Below are positions 31,523 through 40,554 of a stretch of 64,000 nt of DNA, piece after piece. Made by a program: the position numbers and the translations under genes. Numbering within the stretch: the first letter of the stretch is position 1; every line of letters begins with the position of its first letter. The notes beneath the pieces were generated by a model. The model ran no database searches and had not been told where the DNA came from. It was given only the letters and a program-made list of their open reading frames with translations. Location of the stretch: contig BCJU01000004.1 of the NCBI GenBank assembly GCA_001600355.1, forward strand, positions 434,001-498,000. The letters are read 5' to 3'. The DNA is from Meira nashicola. Taxonomy: Eukaryota; Basidiomycota; Exobasidiomycetes; Exobasidiales; Brachybasidiaceae.

Positions 31523-33922
31523 TTATCCGCGATGTACGCCGCCCATGCTGACTAAGACTTTCTTTTGTTGTTTGCCTTTCTTGCCGCCACCACTGCTACC
31601 ATTTGCGGCGGTCGTGCTTCCATATCCATTGCCACCAATTTGCGCTGCATCGCTCAAGCGCTCATGTAAAGTGTAAGTGTCTAATTCAGGTGTTAATGCA
31701 CCACTTGCATCGATCCTGCCTACATTTGACCGAAGCCATGCTTCACTACCCGGTGTAGCAGCACCACTATTGCCCGCCGAACGTTTGTTGGCAAACAATT
31801 GACGTTTTTGAGCGGCTAATTGTGCAGCTTCAGCATTAACAGGCAAAGAAGGAAAAGCGGATGAATTTGCACGAATGGATGTTTGGTTTGCCTTTTGTGT
31901 ATTTTTTGATGCATCGATCGAATAGGGTTTCACTGATGGTGATGGTGCGGCACTTGTTGTTGCAAAACCTACCGGAGCAGGTCTTGGGGCTGAAGAAGCA
32001 GATGATCCAGACCATGGTGTAGCACTTGAGCCACGTGCATTTGCTCTTGCAGCATACACTGCCGACCCAACAACGGGAGTTTTGCTTGGACCTAAAGATG
32101 GGAAATGACTTGAACGAGAAGTTGAAGGTGTTGATCGAGCAGCATTACGATACACAGAACCTCCAGAAGCGGCAGCAGCTTCTACATTCGCCCAAACTCC
32201 ACGATTTGCAGCGGTGGAATTATTCTTGATAGTACGAACCTGTCCACGTGTGATTGTAGAAAGATTAGCATTCATTCCTTGAGATGAGCTTGGTTGAGGA
32301 CGACCGCCTCCCAAAGAAGGAAAATGAGTTTGTTCTACCTGAACTGCAGTCCAAGCATCTAAAATGTCTTGTTTTTGATCACTTTGCTCTAGTACATCAA
32401 CCAAACCTCTAATCGTTGTAGCAAGACTGTCACGATCACTAATGATACTACGAATCGAATCAATCAAATCTTTTGCTGACATTTCTCCTGCTTGAAATGT
32501 TTTGATATTTGTTCGAATCGAATGCATCTTTACATCCGAATGATTCACTAATTCTGCTATTTTGCCAAAGTATGCTTGTGTTTGTCGAGTGCGTTCTTCT
32601 GCTGCCGCTCTTAACGCCGATGCTTGTTCATCTTCTTGAATTTTACTTGAGCTTGTTAATCCACTACCGAATGCTCTTCTACTTTGATGATTAGCTGGAC
32701 CTCCTGTTCCAGGAACATGGGCTCTAGATGCTAAGACAGAAACTCCCAATGGATCACGATTTGCATTACTTGTTTCATTTTCTTCACGCCCTCTCCCTCT
32801 AGAAGATTGACCTGCCGATCCTGATTGTCTAGGTTGCACGTTGTTTGGATCGTAATGAAAGTTTGCTGTGACACGTAAAGCATCTCTCTTTTCCCTGCTA
32901 GAAAGTTCTGTTCCATGTTCGGCAACTTGATGTGCTTTGAAGTCTAATTCGCTTTCAAATACGACAAATTTCTGTTCTAAACATTGCTTGGATTCACATA
33001 AGAAATGCTTCTGGCGAAAATGCTTCTCTAAAGCATTATAATCCCTCTGATATTCATCTCTTGTTTCTTCATTACGCTTACAGATGAAACATTGTTCATG
33101 ACGATCGCGCATATGAACGTAAAGTTCATCATCAGAATAAAAGTTAAGTTTGCAAAATTCGCAATGTTTATGTTCGTCTCGAATATGTTGTGTCAATTCG
33201 CCTGACGAGAAGAGTGAATGTTCATGCACGAAAATCTTTTTGTTTTTCACACAAAGATCGCAGAATAGCTTGCCATGTTCCGATCGAACATGCGTTTTGA
33301 GATCTTGCCAACTCGCTCCAGCATATTCGCACGAAATATCTGGACAATTGAAATGCAACAGTACCAAAGTTTCATCGCGATTTTGTTCCGATTCAAAATA
33401 AATGTTCAATCTTTCATCTTTGAATGGAATCTCTTCTGCGTTGAAAGATAGGTAATCCTTTTCCGTCTTTGACGTGAATATGAGTGTATCGCTAGGTGCT
33501 TTACAGAATGTGCAATCATGCTTCTTGTATAATACTCGTAAACGAATTGCACATATATGACAAGTTTTATGATTGCAAGGCGGAACTGAGTATAATTTGA
33601 CTGGCTCAGCACAGATGAAACACGTTTCTCCTTCTAATGCAGGCGTTGAATTGAGCATAGCCATTCCACTTTCTTGTATAGATGAAGATGGTTGACTTGC
33701 TTGATCTGCAGTTGATGTGTAAGGATGGTCATGTTTCTTATTACCAGCTTTTCCTTTACCTTTTTCTTGTGATAAATTCGAAGAATTCGCGTTTTGATTT
33801 TTACTCAGCGAACCTCCAAATGAACCACCCCTTCCGCCTCTTCCTCTTCCGCCACGATTTGATGCATTCCCTCTTCCTCCTCCTCCTCTTCCTCTACTCC
33901 CACTACTGTTACTCTCGACCAT
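31523..33922 (-). CDS. HEL2: E3 ubiquitin ligase Hel2 / ZNF598
   Basis: Single-exon gene of 799 residues, ATG complementary to 33920-33922. After an RGG-rich N terminus and basic linker, residues 101-140 form a RING finger (Cys101, Cys104, Cys116, His118, Cys121, Cys124, Cys137, Cys140). Next comes the characteristic array of C2H2-like fingers: 'CEYAGASWQDLKTHVRSEHG', 'CVKNKKIFVHEHSLFSSGEL', 'HCEFCKLNFYSDDELYVHMR', 'CESKQCLEQKFVVFESELDF'. The C-terminal half is low-complexity with three short 'FPSL' motifs. Hel2/ZNF598 ubiquitinates 40S proteins (uS10/eS10) of collided ribosomes and starts ribosome-associated quality control. The overall order and RING pattern match. The RGG repeats at the N terminus may aid RNA binding; that is inference. 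Confidence 0.9.
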   Translation of the reverse strand: MVESNSSGSRGRGGGGRGNASNRGGRGRGGRGGSFGGSLSKNQNANSSNLSQEKGKGKAGNKKHDHPYTSTADQASQPSSSIQESGMAMLNSTPALEGETCFICAEPVKLYSVPPCNHKTCHICAIRLRVLYKKHDCTFCKAPSDTLIFTSKTEKDYLSFNAEEIPFKDERLNIYFESEQNRDETLVLLHFNCPDISCEYAGASWQDLKTHVRSEHGKLFCDLCVKNKKIFVHEHSLFSSGELTQHIRDEHKHCEFCKLNFYSDDELYVHMRDRHEQCFICKRNEETRDEYQRDYNALEKHFRQKHFLCESKQCLEQKFVVFESELDFKAHQVAEHGTELSSREKRDALRVTANFHYDPNNVQPRQSGSAGQSSRGRGREENETSNANRDPLGVSVLASRAHVPGTGGPANHQSRRAFGSGLTSSSKIQEDEQASALRAAAEERTRQTQAYFGKIAELVNHSDVKMHSIRTNIKTFQAGEMSAKDLIDSIRSIISDRDSLATTIRGLVDVLEQSDQKQDILDAWTAVQVEQTHFPSLGGGRPQPSSSQGMNANLSTITRGQVRTIKNNSTAANRGVWANVEAAAASGGSVYRNAARSTPSTSRSSHFPSLGPSKTPVVGSAVYAARANARGSSATPWSGSSASSAPRPAPVGFATTSAAPSPSVKPYSIDASKNTQKANQTSIRANSSAFPSLPVNAEAAQLAAQKRQLFANKRSAGNSGAATPGSEAWLRSNVGRIDASGALTPELDTYTLHERLSDAAQIGGNGYGSTTAANGSSGGGKKGKQQKKVLVSMGGVHRG

Positions 33923-34844
33923 AAAGCTGGATCGAAATTTATGCTAGAAAAGATGTCGTACGACTCTATGGTGATCAAGAAAGATTGATTGAGTGTTAAT
34001 TTCAATGATCTTCTTGCCTAATCTTACTCCCATGCTTATGTACGCACAAAGCACTCCACACCTGCGCTTGTATATAGTCTATGCAAACGATACAGTGACA
34101 TGCCTTTAGTGCCTGACTCACAGTCAATCTTCTCCGCGGTGCTGATATCTTTTTGAGAAAAGAGAGAATATTGACAAGCTTGTATTATTGCGGCACGTGT
34201 ACGGCATTGCATATCGAAATCTAAAAAAAATTAGCCGTATGAAGGCGAAGCAGTCAAAAATTTTCCTTGTTGGAACGCGTATCCAAAAAAAAATTTCCCC
34301 CCCTTGATTCTTCTGCAGCAGGCTACAAAACACTCCTCTAGTGCTGTGAGAAGATTCTATATACATACCATACGCAGAGAGAAAAAAAAAATTCGAACTT
34401 CTGGAAATAACTCACTGCACATTCAGTGATGCTGAGTAGGCTTGGAGAAGGTCTTGAGATGGTGCAAGATATGAAATGCACACGCAGGCCATTAAGAGAA
34501 TTGCATGAAAGAAAAAAAAAGTTAAAGGACACTTGAGCAGGGCGCGTTTTTTTTTCTGGCAAGAGGCGAAGAAGGCGCGAAAAAAAGGGCGTGAAGGCCA
34601 GAAGAAATGTGAATTTTTCAATTTTTATTGTGAGGTAAAAATACTTGATTACCGTCTTTGACTACCATCACTTTATAACCAAAAAGATACAACAACACGA
34701 ATTTGAACTTTTGGGTCCTCTTTATTATAAGGCCCCTATTCGTTCATTTCAAAACCAACTCTTAAAACAAAAAACTAATTGATCTCAGGTAAGGTCGGCC
34801 AAAGTCGTCTTCTTGAGGTTGCCCAAAAAAACACACTTTCAATC
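33923..34844. promoter_or_regulatory. Divergent promoter, HEL2 / eIF4A, with poly(dA:dT) tracts
   Basis: A 922-bp region between two genes that read outwards. It contains several A or T homopolymer runs of 7-10 bp (about 34222, 34286, 34383, 34512, 34549, 34580). A C run follows the 34286 tract. Such tracts are known to exclude nucleosomes. A TTATAAGG element near 34725 is about 120 bp before the eIF4A ATG. The overall design fits a strong, constitutive promoter for eIF4A. No ORF of interest is present. Confidence 0.5.
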
Positions 34845-36295
34845 ATGTCTAAGTGAGTATCAATAACGAGATGGCGGATTCTTTGCTGTAATTTGGGGAT
34901 GAGTGAAATACTGTATCTAGAAAGGCAGTGGCAATTGGCGACAGATACGACATCGGATACTTGTAAGCATTGTATACCACAGAAGCTGTGGTGGCAAGCA
35001 TCGCCTATCTGTCCTAGAATCCCGAATCCGCAATCTCTCGTCATTCATTTTGAGCCGCTTTCTGACATTTTTTTCTAATCTATTTTCATCATTCCAGAGA
35101 AGAATCTGCCCCCAATGACCTTCAAATCGCCGATGGCGAAATTGAGTCCAATTGGGACACAGTCACCGACAACTTCGACAACATGGAATTGAAGCCAGAA
35201 TTGTTGCGTGGTATTTACGCTTACGGTTTCGAACGTCCTTCCGCTATTCAATCTCGTGCCATCCTTCCCGTTATCAAGGGACACGATGTTATTGCTCAAG
35301 CTCAATCCGGTACCGGTAAGACTGCCACTTACTCTATCGCCATTTTGCAAAGAATTGATGCTGCCAACAAGAACGTTCAAGCTTTGATCTTGGCACCAAC
35401 TCGTGAATTGGCTCAACAAATTCAAAAGGTCGTCATGGCTTTGGGTGATTACATGAACATCTCTTGCCATGCTTGCATTGGAGGAACAAACGTTCGTGAA
35501 GATATGTCCAAATTCCAAGCTGGTGGCGCACAAGTCGTTGTCGGAACACCTGGACGTGTTTACGATATGATCAACCGTCGTGCATTCCGTACTGATGATT
35601 TGAAGATGTTCTGCCTTGATGAAGCCGATGAAATGTTGTCCCGTGGTTTCAAGGATCAAATGTACGAAATTTTCCAATTGTTGCCTCAAGACACACAAGT
35701 GAACTTGTTGTCCGCTACAATGCCAGATGACGTTTTGGAAGTTACCAAGAAGTTCATGCGCGACCCAATCCGTATTTTGGTTAAACGTGATGAATTGACC
35801 TTGGAAGGTATCAAGCAATTCTACATCAACGTTGATAAAGAAGAATGGAAATTGGACACACTTTGCGATTTATACGAAACAGTTACTATCACACAAGCAG
35901 TTATCTTCTGCAACACACGCAGAAAGGTCGATTGGTTGACTGACAAGATGCACGCTCGTGAATTCACAGTTTCTGCTATGCACTCTGAAATGGACCAAGC
36001 ACAACGTGAAGTTATTATGAAAGAATTCCGTTCAGGTTCTTCTCGTGTTTTGATCACAACTGATCTTTTGGCTCGTGGTATTGATGTTCAACAAGTTTCT
36101 TTGGTTATCAACTACGATTTGCCAAGTAACCGTGAAAACTACATCCATCGTATCGGTCGTGGTGGTCGTTTCGGTCGTAAGGGTGTTGCAATTAACTTTG
36201 TCACACAAGAAGACACACGTATGCTTCGTGACATTGAACAATTCTACTCTACCGAAGTTCAAGAAATGCCTCACGATGTTGCTGACTTGATCTAA
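34845..36295 (+). CDS. TIF1: Translation initiation factor eIF4A (DEAD-box RNA helicase), two exons
   Basis: Exon 1 is only 8 nt (34845-34852, ATGTCTAA), then a 245-bp intron with a GTGAGT donor and CATTCCAG acceptor, then exon 2 35098-36295; total 401 residues, the usual eIF4A length. All DEAD-box motifs are present: Q motif ('[15 protein letters not shown]'), motif I 'AQSGTGKT' (about 71-78), Ia PTRELA, GG, TPGR, DEAD at 177-180, SAT at 208-210, and the C-terminal RGIDVQQ and [13 protein letters not shown]. eIF4A unwinds 5' UTR structure as part of eIF4F for 43S loading. Codon choice is strikingly uniform (many CGT, GGT and TTG), unlike the neighbours, as expected of a very highly expressed gene. 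Intronless translation from the frame at 35183 misses the N terminus. A long antisense open frame is a shadow. Confidence 0.95.
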
Positions 36296-36688
36296 GCGTC
36301 GTTTTATGATATGAATGGGAAGCAGGCGTGCGGCTTTCCTATTGTTTACTATGTCTTTTTTTGCACAGTATTCTGTTTTGTATCAATCATTTGTATTGAT
36401 AAACGAATATAGAGTTTATTGAGCGGTCACTACTCTACATTCAACATTTATTCTCTTTTCATACATTTTATATGTTTTACCTCGTTGGACCCTTCTTCCC
36501 CCAACAGAGAAGATGCTATGTCCCAAAAATGCATTCTCAATGTAGATGCTCTCTCTCGATATACTAGAAAAGATTTATGAACCTGATCGTCTGAATGAAA
36601 CACACAACTATGAGTGCAGATAAAATGAATTGTATTCTGGAATATAAAGGTTGCTGTATAATGAAAAAGACAAAATTGACTTACTTCT
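36296..36688. other. Convergent 3' flanks of eIF4A and VMA13
   Basis: A 393-bp convergent spacer. It is T-rich after the eIF4A stop, with TTTTTTGCA near 36356, and holds a minus-strand 96-codon open frame with no family signal. No separate gene is supported. Confidence 0.4.
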
Positions 36689-38470
36689 CTACGTCCGCCA
36701 ACTGGCAGACACAAGTCGTGAGACTGTATGTAGTGCATAAAATTTCACTTGACCATCCGAATGATTGATGAGTGCCATGATGTACGTCTTTCCTCCAGCT
36801 TTTTCTACTCTTTTACGTGCACCACCTTCAGGAGAGAATTGGATCATTTTCCCGATATCGTTACAAGCGATTGCCAATGTGGTTGCATCAATATTATCAG
36901 CATCTTTGATCAAGTTCAACAACATTTCCAAACCACTTCCTTTTTCTCCCGATTCTTCATTTGTTGTAGATGTGTCCAGCAATTTTGATGTATTTTCTTT
37001 CCAGAAATCGTCCAAAGAATGGGCAGGATTATCCCAAGAAAGTCGACCGGATGCTAATTCAGAGATGAATTGATCATACGTACTCATCACCTTCAATTTT
37101 TCACTTAGAGCCTCTTTGACAAAGTTGATATCTTCGGTAATCTCTTCGTCGCTCCATTTTCGAGATGCTAGTGATTCCATCAAAGGTAAGCCCTTGCTGC
37201 CCAATAGTGCTGACGTATTTGGAGATGGTGCATTTTCGACCAAGTTTCTCAAAGTTGCAACTACAATTCTGACAACTTTTTCTTTGACAGCGCTGCGTGC
37301 TACATCAGCAAGGATAGGAATGAAGCCGAATTTGATATTGAGTTCTGAAGCGGCATCTTCATCGAAGCTGAATAACCAAAGGCAGAATACTACTTGGTAT
37401 ACCGTCTGCACACCAACATTACCGACAGGAGTTCTCGATCCGGAAGATGATTTGTTATCTGGTACCCGAGTTGCTTGACTGCTGTTCGTTTGTGTGTTAG
37501 GGGTTGATGATCCAGATTGTGTATGACTCTGTTGACCGCTTGATTTGGGAACAAGACTGTAAGATAGAATTGCGCGCAGACCAGCGATGATACTCTCGTA
37601 CTCGCTAGCAGTCACATGATCTTTGTCTTGTTTGTCTTCGTCTTCACCTACATCTTTGCTGTTTGTCATACCAATTTTGCGTATCTCATCTTGCCAAACA
37701 AGATGACGATATCTCTTGGAACGAAGGAGTGCTTCGAGCAACTGAATGCCAACGTCTGATCCATTTCCTTCCGCATATCCGCCTTGTTGCGACGGAGGAC
37801 GCAAAGCACCAGATCCAGGTGCACTGGAACGAGCGCTATCGCCGCTTGCTGCACCAGAGTTGATCAAAGCAGATAAGAATGTAAGAAGACGATCCAAGAC
37901 GTGAGATGGAATACTCTTGCTTTCTAAATCTGTTGGGTAGACGAGCAATAGAGTGAGAAGTTGGGCGGCCTTGAGTTGGCTAAAATCATCTTGCACTTCG
38001 AGCATTTTGAGTAAAGGATGCCAAGGCCATGTATTTCCTTCATCGGCTTGTTTGACTTTAAGGAATAAAGCAGCACGATCATCGTGATCTTCTAGCATAT
38101 CAGACATGAGAACTAAAATCTGTTGCAAGGTATCCGTTCTTGTTAATTTGGCAAGTAAACGAATGTATAAAGAAGCGTACTTTTCTCCATCTTGATCTAA
38201 TAATTTTTGTGATTCTTCTTCATCTTTTCCATCGATCGATCTAATCATTTTAAGTTCATCTTGAGTGACTAAATCTGCACGAGCATATCCTTCCCACGGG
38301 ATTGGACGAGATCTGATTCGATGACCAAGTTCGATTAAATATTGATTTCTGATCGGTACAAGTGCAGGCGTTGCAACACGATTACCGCTCTCATTCTTTT
38401 CGGTATTGTCTGCTCCCTTTCCCTTGCTACTTGTAGCGGCTGAAGATGTTCCGTTTGTTTCGCTGACCAT
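36689..38470 (-). CDS. VMA13: V-type proton ATPase subunit H (Vma13)
   Basis: Single-exon gene of 593 residues, ATG complementary to 38468-38470. The N-terminal armadillo-like part has 'NQYLIELGHRIRSRPIPWEG' and a 'YASLYIRLLAKLTRTDTLQQILVLMSD' helix pair typical of subunit H. The C-terminal domain is well preserved: 'STYDQFISELASGRLSWDNP', 'HSLDDFWKENTSKLLD', 'ACNDIGKMIQFSPEGGARKR', and 'GGKTYIMALINHSDGQVKFY'. Subunit H sits at the V1/Vo interface, is needed for activity, and inhibits free V1. Family length is about 430-480, so this protein carries roughly 110 extra residues. Most are in Ser/Gly/Gln-rich loops around 200-230 and 305-345. It shares an 844-bp divergent promoter region with the FAR-17a-like gene. 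Confidence 0.9.
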   Translation of the reverse strand: MVSETNGTSSAATSSKGKGADNTEKNESGNRVATPALVPIRNQYLIELGHRIRSRPIPWEGYARADLVTQDELKMIRSIDGKDEEESQKLLDQDGEKYASLYIRLLAKLTRTDTLQQILVLMSDMLEDHDDRAALFLKVKQADEGNTWPWHPLLKMLEVQDDFSQLKAAQLLTLLLVYPTDLESKSIPSHVLDRLLTFLSALINSGAASGDSARSSAPGSGALRPPSQQGGYAEGNGSDVGIQLLEALLRSKRYRHLVWQDEIRKIGMTNSKDVGEDEDKQDKDHVTASEYESIIAGLRAILSYSLVPKSSGQQSHTQSGSSTPNTQTNSSQATRVPDNKSSSGSRTPVGNVGVQTVYQVVFCLWLFSFDEDAASELNIKFGFIPILADVARSAVKEKVVRIVVATLRNLVENAPSPNTSALLGSKGLPLMESLASRKWSDEEITEDINFVKEALSEKLKVMSTYDQFISELASGRLSWDNPAHSLDDFWKENTSKLLDTSTTNEESGEKGSGLEMLLNLIKDADNIDATTLAIACNDIGKMIQFSPEGGARKRVEKAGGKTYIMALINHSDGQVKFYALHTVSRLVSASWRT

Positions 38471-39314
38471 GATGATAGCCGCCTTTAGCAGAACACAATG
38501 AGCTCAAGGGTAAATAGGAAGAAAGTTAAGGTCAAACTGATCGCAAGAATGGTGGAGATGTAAGGCTCATCGTTTAGGCCTAGAACTGAAGCTTGCGCAA
38601 AATGCGAATTACTCCTTTACTCACGTTTAAAACGCGCACGTACCCATACACTGAAATTTACTAAATTCTGAACTCCCGAACTTCCTTCGCGCTAGTCTTT
38701 GCCTCAATGTTTTTATGTGAGCCAAGACAAGATTTTTATTACACTCTTTTTTAGTAAAGAATGGCAAGAGTGGTTCGTGAAGATCTTTAGCTTTGTTATA
38801 GCATTCGAATGGAAGAAAGATGCGGATAGATTAAGTATTAGTACCTCGGGTATCGGGATCGCATCAGGGTTACTGTAGCGGAATTAATCGATCTGTATTC
38901 CCGCTTTTTGATGTAGGGTAGAGTTGATTTGCGGGCTAGAAGTGTCGTACTGTTGCTTAGCGTAGCGCGTGTTTCATTGTTTTCATTTTGTCTTTCTTCT
39001 TTCCCCTTAATAGTTAGCTTATAATGGAAAGTGGAGAGAATTGATGTATGTAAAACATGTTCGCTAGATTCATTTTTTTAGTACGAATTAAGGAGTTTTT
39101 GGTAATTCTCCATGGAGATTATATGCAATCTAGATAAAAAATGGCATCCAATCGTTAATATCAGCGGCGAATTACTCTCGGCATCTTCCATTCTTTTTTA
39201 TGCAAGGTTACATTAATATTTTCCTCGCGGCTTTTCGATCGTGGCTTCCTCAATGTAAAAGGATAACGATCTTTATTGCCTTCCACCATTCCCCTCCCCG
39301 TCTTTCCTGCAAAG
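38471..39314. promoter_or_regulatory. Divergent promoter region, VMA13 / FAR-17a-like
   Basis: An 844-bp region between outward-reading genes, AT-rich, without credible ORFs. Several T runs (38748-38753, 39077-39082, 39195-39199) are the only visible structure. Confidence 0.4.
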
Positions 39315-40475
39315 ATGGGCTTCGTAGAAGGTCTTTATATCTGGTTAGGTGTGAATACTCCATTTGATCCTCAAGCCAGATATGTGACCTCTTACATTTT
39401 ATCACCTACACTTTTACTGGCATGGAGAAGTTTGATATCACTTTATATTTTAGTGACAATCATTCTCGTTTATGTTTTTGGAGGTCCGCAAGAGTTTAGC
39501 TTTTTGTAAGTTGCATTATAGAGGAAGAGTCTGATTGGGATATATCTCTTACTAATTTGCCTTTTTATCTTCCTTTTCATAGAACTGTTTTAAGTTATTG
39601 GGGTATTTGGGGTTATTTCACAATTTCATCAATTCATACAGCATCTTATGTTTTATCATATAAAAGATGGCAAAAAGCGCTCAAGGACGAACAAGAGCTA
39701 TCTGCAAAACAAGCTGAAGCAGGATATATTACAGATCAAAAGACAAGCTCTCGTATTGCTAAACCACAAAGTTTGTTAAGTAAATCATTTCCACGTCCAT
39801 TACAATTCTTTCATGCATTATTGGTAAGCACTATAAGTACTTATCCACTTTTAGTAACGATTGTATTTTGGTCAATTTTAGCAGGAGGTGCATTTTACGA
39901 TACAAGATCAACATGGGAAAATTTAAGCGTTCATGCATTTAATCTTATGTTCACGATGGCGGATATTTTAATCTTTTCACGTAATCCAATGTTACCTTGG
40001 AGTCATTGCTTTTTTACAGTTTTACTGTTGGCAATGTACGTTGGAGTTGCTTATATCACTTATGCAGGTGAGTAAAAAGAGTTGAATCTTTAATTTAAAT
40101 AATATCTAACGGCTCTCACCTTTATTTTCTTCTACAGCACAAGGCTTTTATCCGTATGATTTCCTTAATCAAGGCGAACACGGAACAGGAACAGTAGCAG
40201 GTTATATCGTTGCAATAGGTGTTGGAACGGTGATATCATTCATGATTGCTCAATTTATCATTTTCTTACGTGAGTTTTTTTGGTCAAAAATTCAAAAAAG
40301 TGGTGGGTGGGGAAGTGGAAAAGCTGCATTTGTATCGGATGATGCAATGATCATAACACGTTTAGGACCTGGACCGGAAGGTGAAGGAGGATTTAGAAGT
40401 GACGTATCAGACGAAAGACCACAATCACAAGGTTGGCGACAAAGATGGCCAACAAACGCAGAAGAAGGATTATAA
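39315..40475 (+). CDS. FAR-17a/AIG1-like integral membrane protein, three exons
   Basis: Spliced model: exon 1 39315-39505, exon 2 39583-40067, exon 3 40138-40475, giving 337 residues. Introns are 77 and 70 bp with GTAAGT and GTGAGT donors. The splices join 'QEFSFL' to 'TVLSYWGIWGYF' and 'YITYA' to 'AQGFYPYDFL', restoring the family sequence. About six hydrophobic helices span residues 20-270. Conserved motifs are FLTVLSYWG, 'PRPLQFFHALLVSTISTYPL', 'WENLSVHAFNLMFTMADIL' and GFYPYDFL. In human AIG1/ADTRP a Thr and a His are the catalytic pair for hydrolysis of fatty-acid esters of hydroxy fatty acids; here the Thr in FLTV and His in SVHAFN are the matching candidates. Enzyme activity in fungi is not established. 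The hydrophilic tail of ~70 residues is Gly/Glu-rich. Starts upstream use TTG and are not favoured. Confidence 0.8.
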
Positions 40476-40554
40476 TAGAACGATACCTTATTTTGGATTG
40501 CATACTGTACATGATTGTTTTGAATACTAGAAATACACGATTCTATAATATTTT
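40476..40554. other. Short convergent spacer
   Basis: Only 79 bp separate the FAR-17a-like stop from the convergent carrier-like stop; the two 3' UTRs almost certainly overlap. Confidence 0.5.

Noticed and set aside
35075..35818. Long minus-strand open frame (247 codons) opposite eIF4A
   Set aside because: It is antisense to a conserved, codon-biased gene; the biased codons leave few stops on the other strand. The product has no family features.
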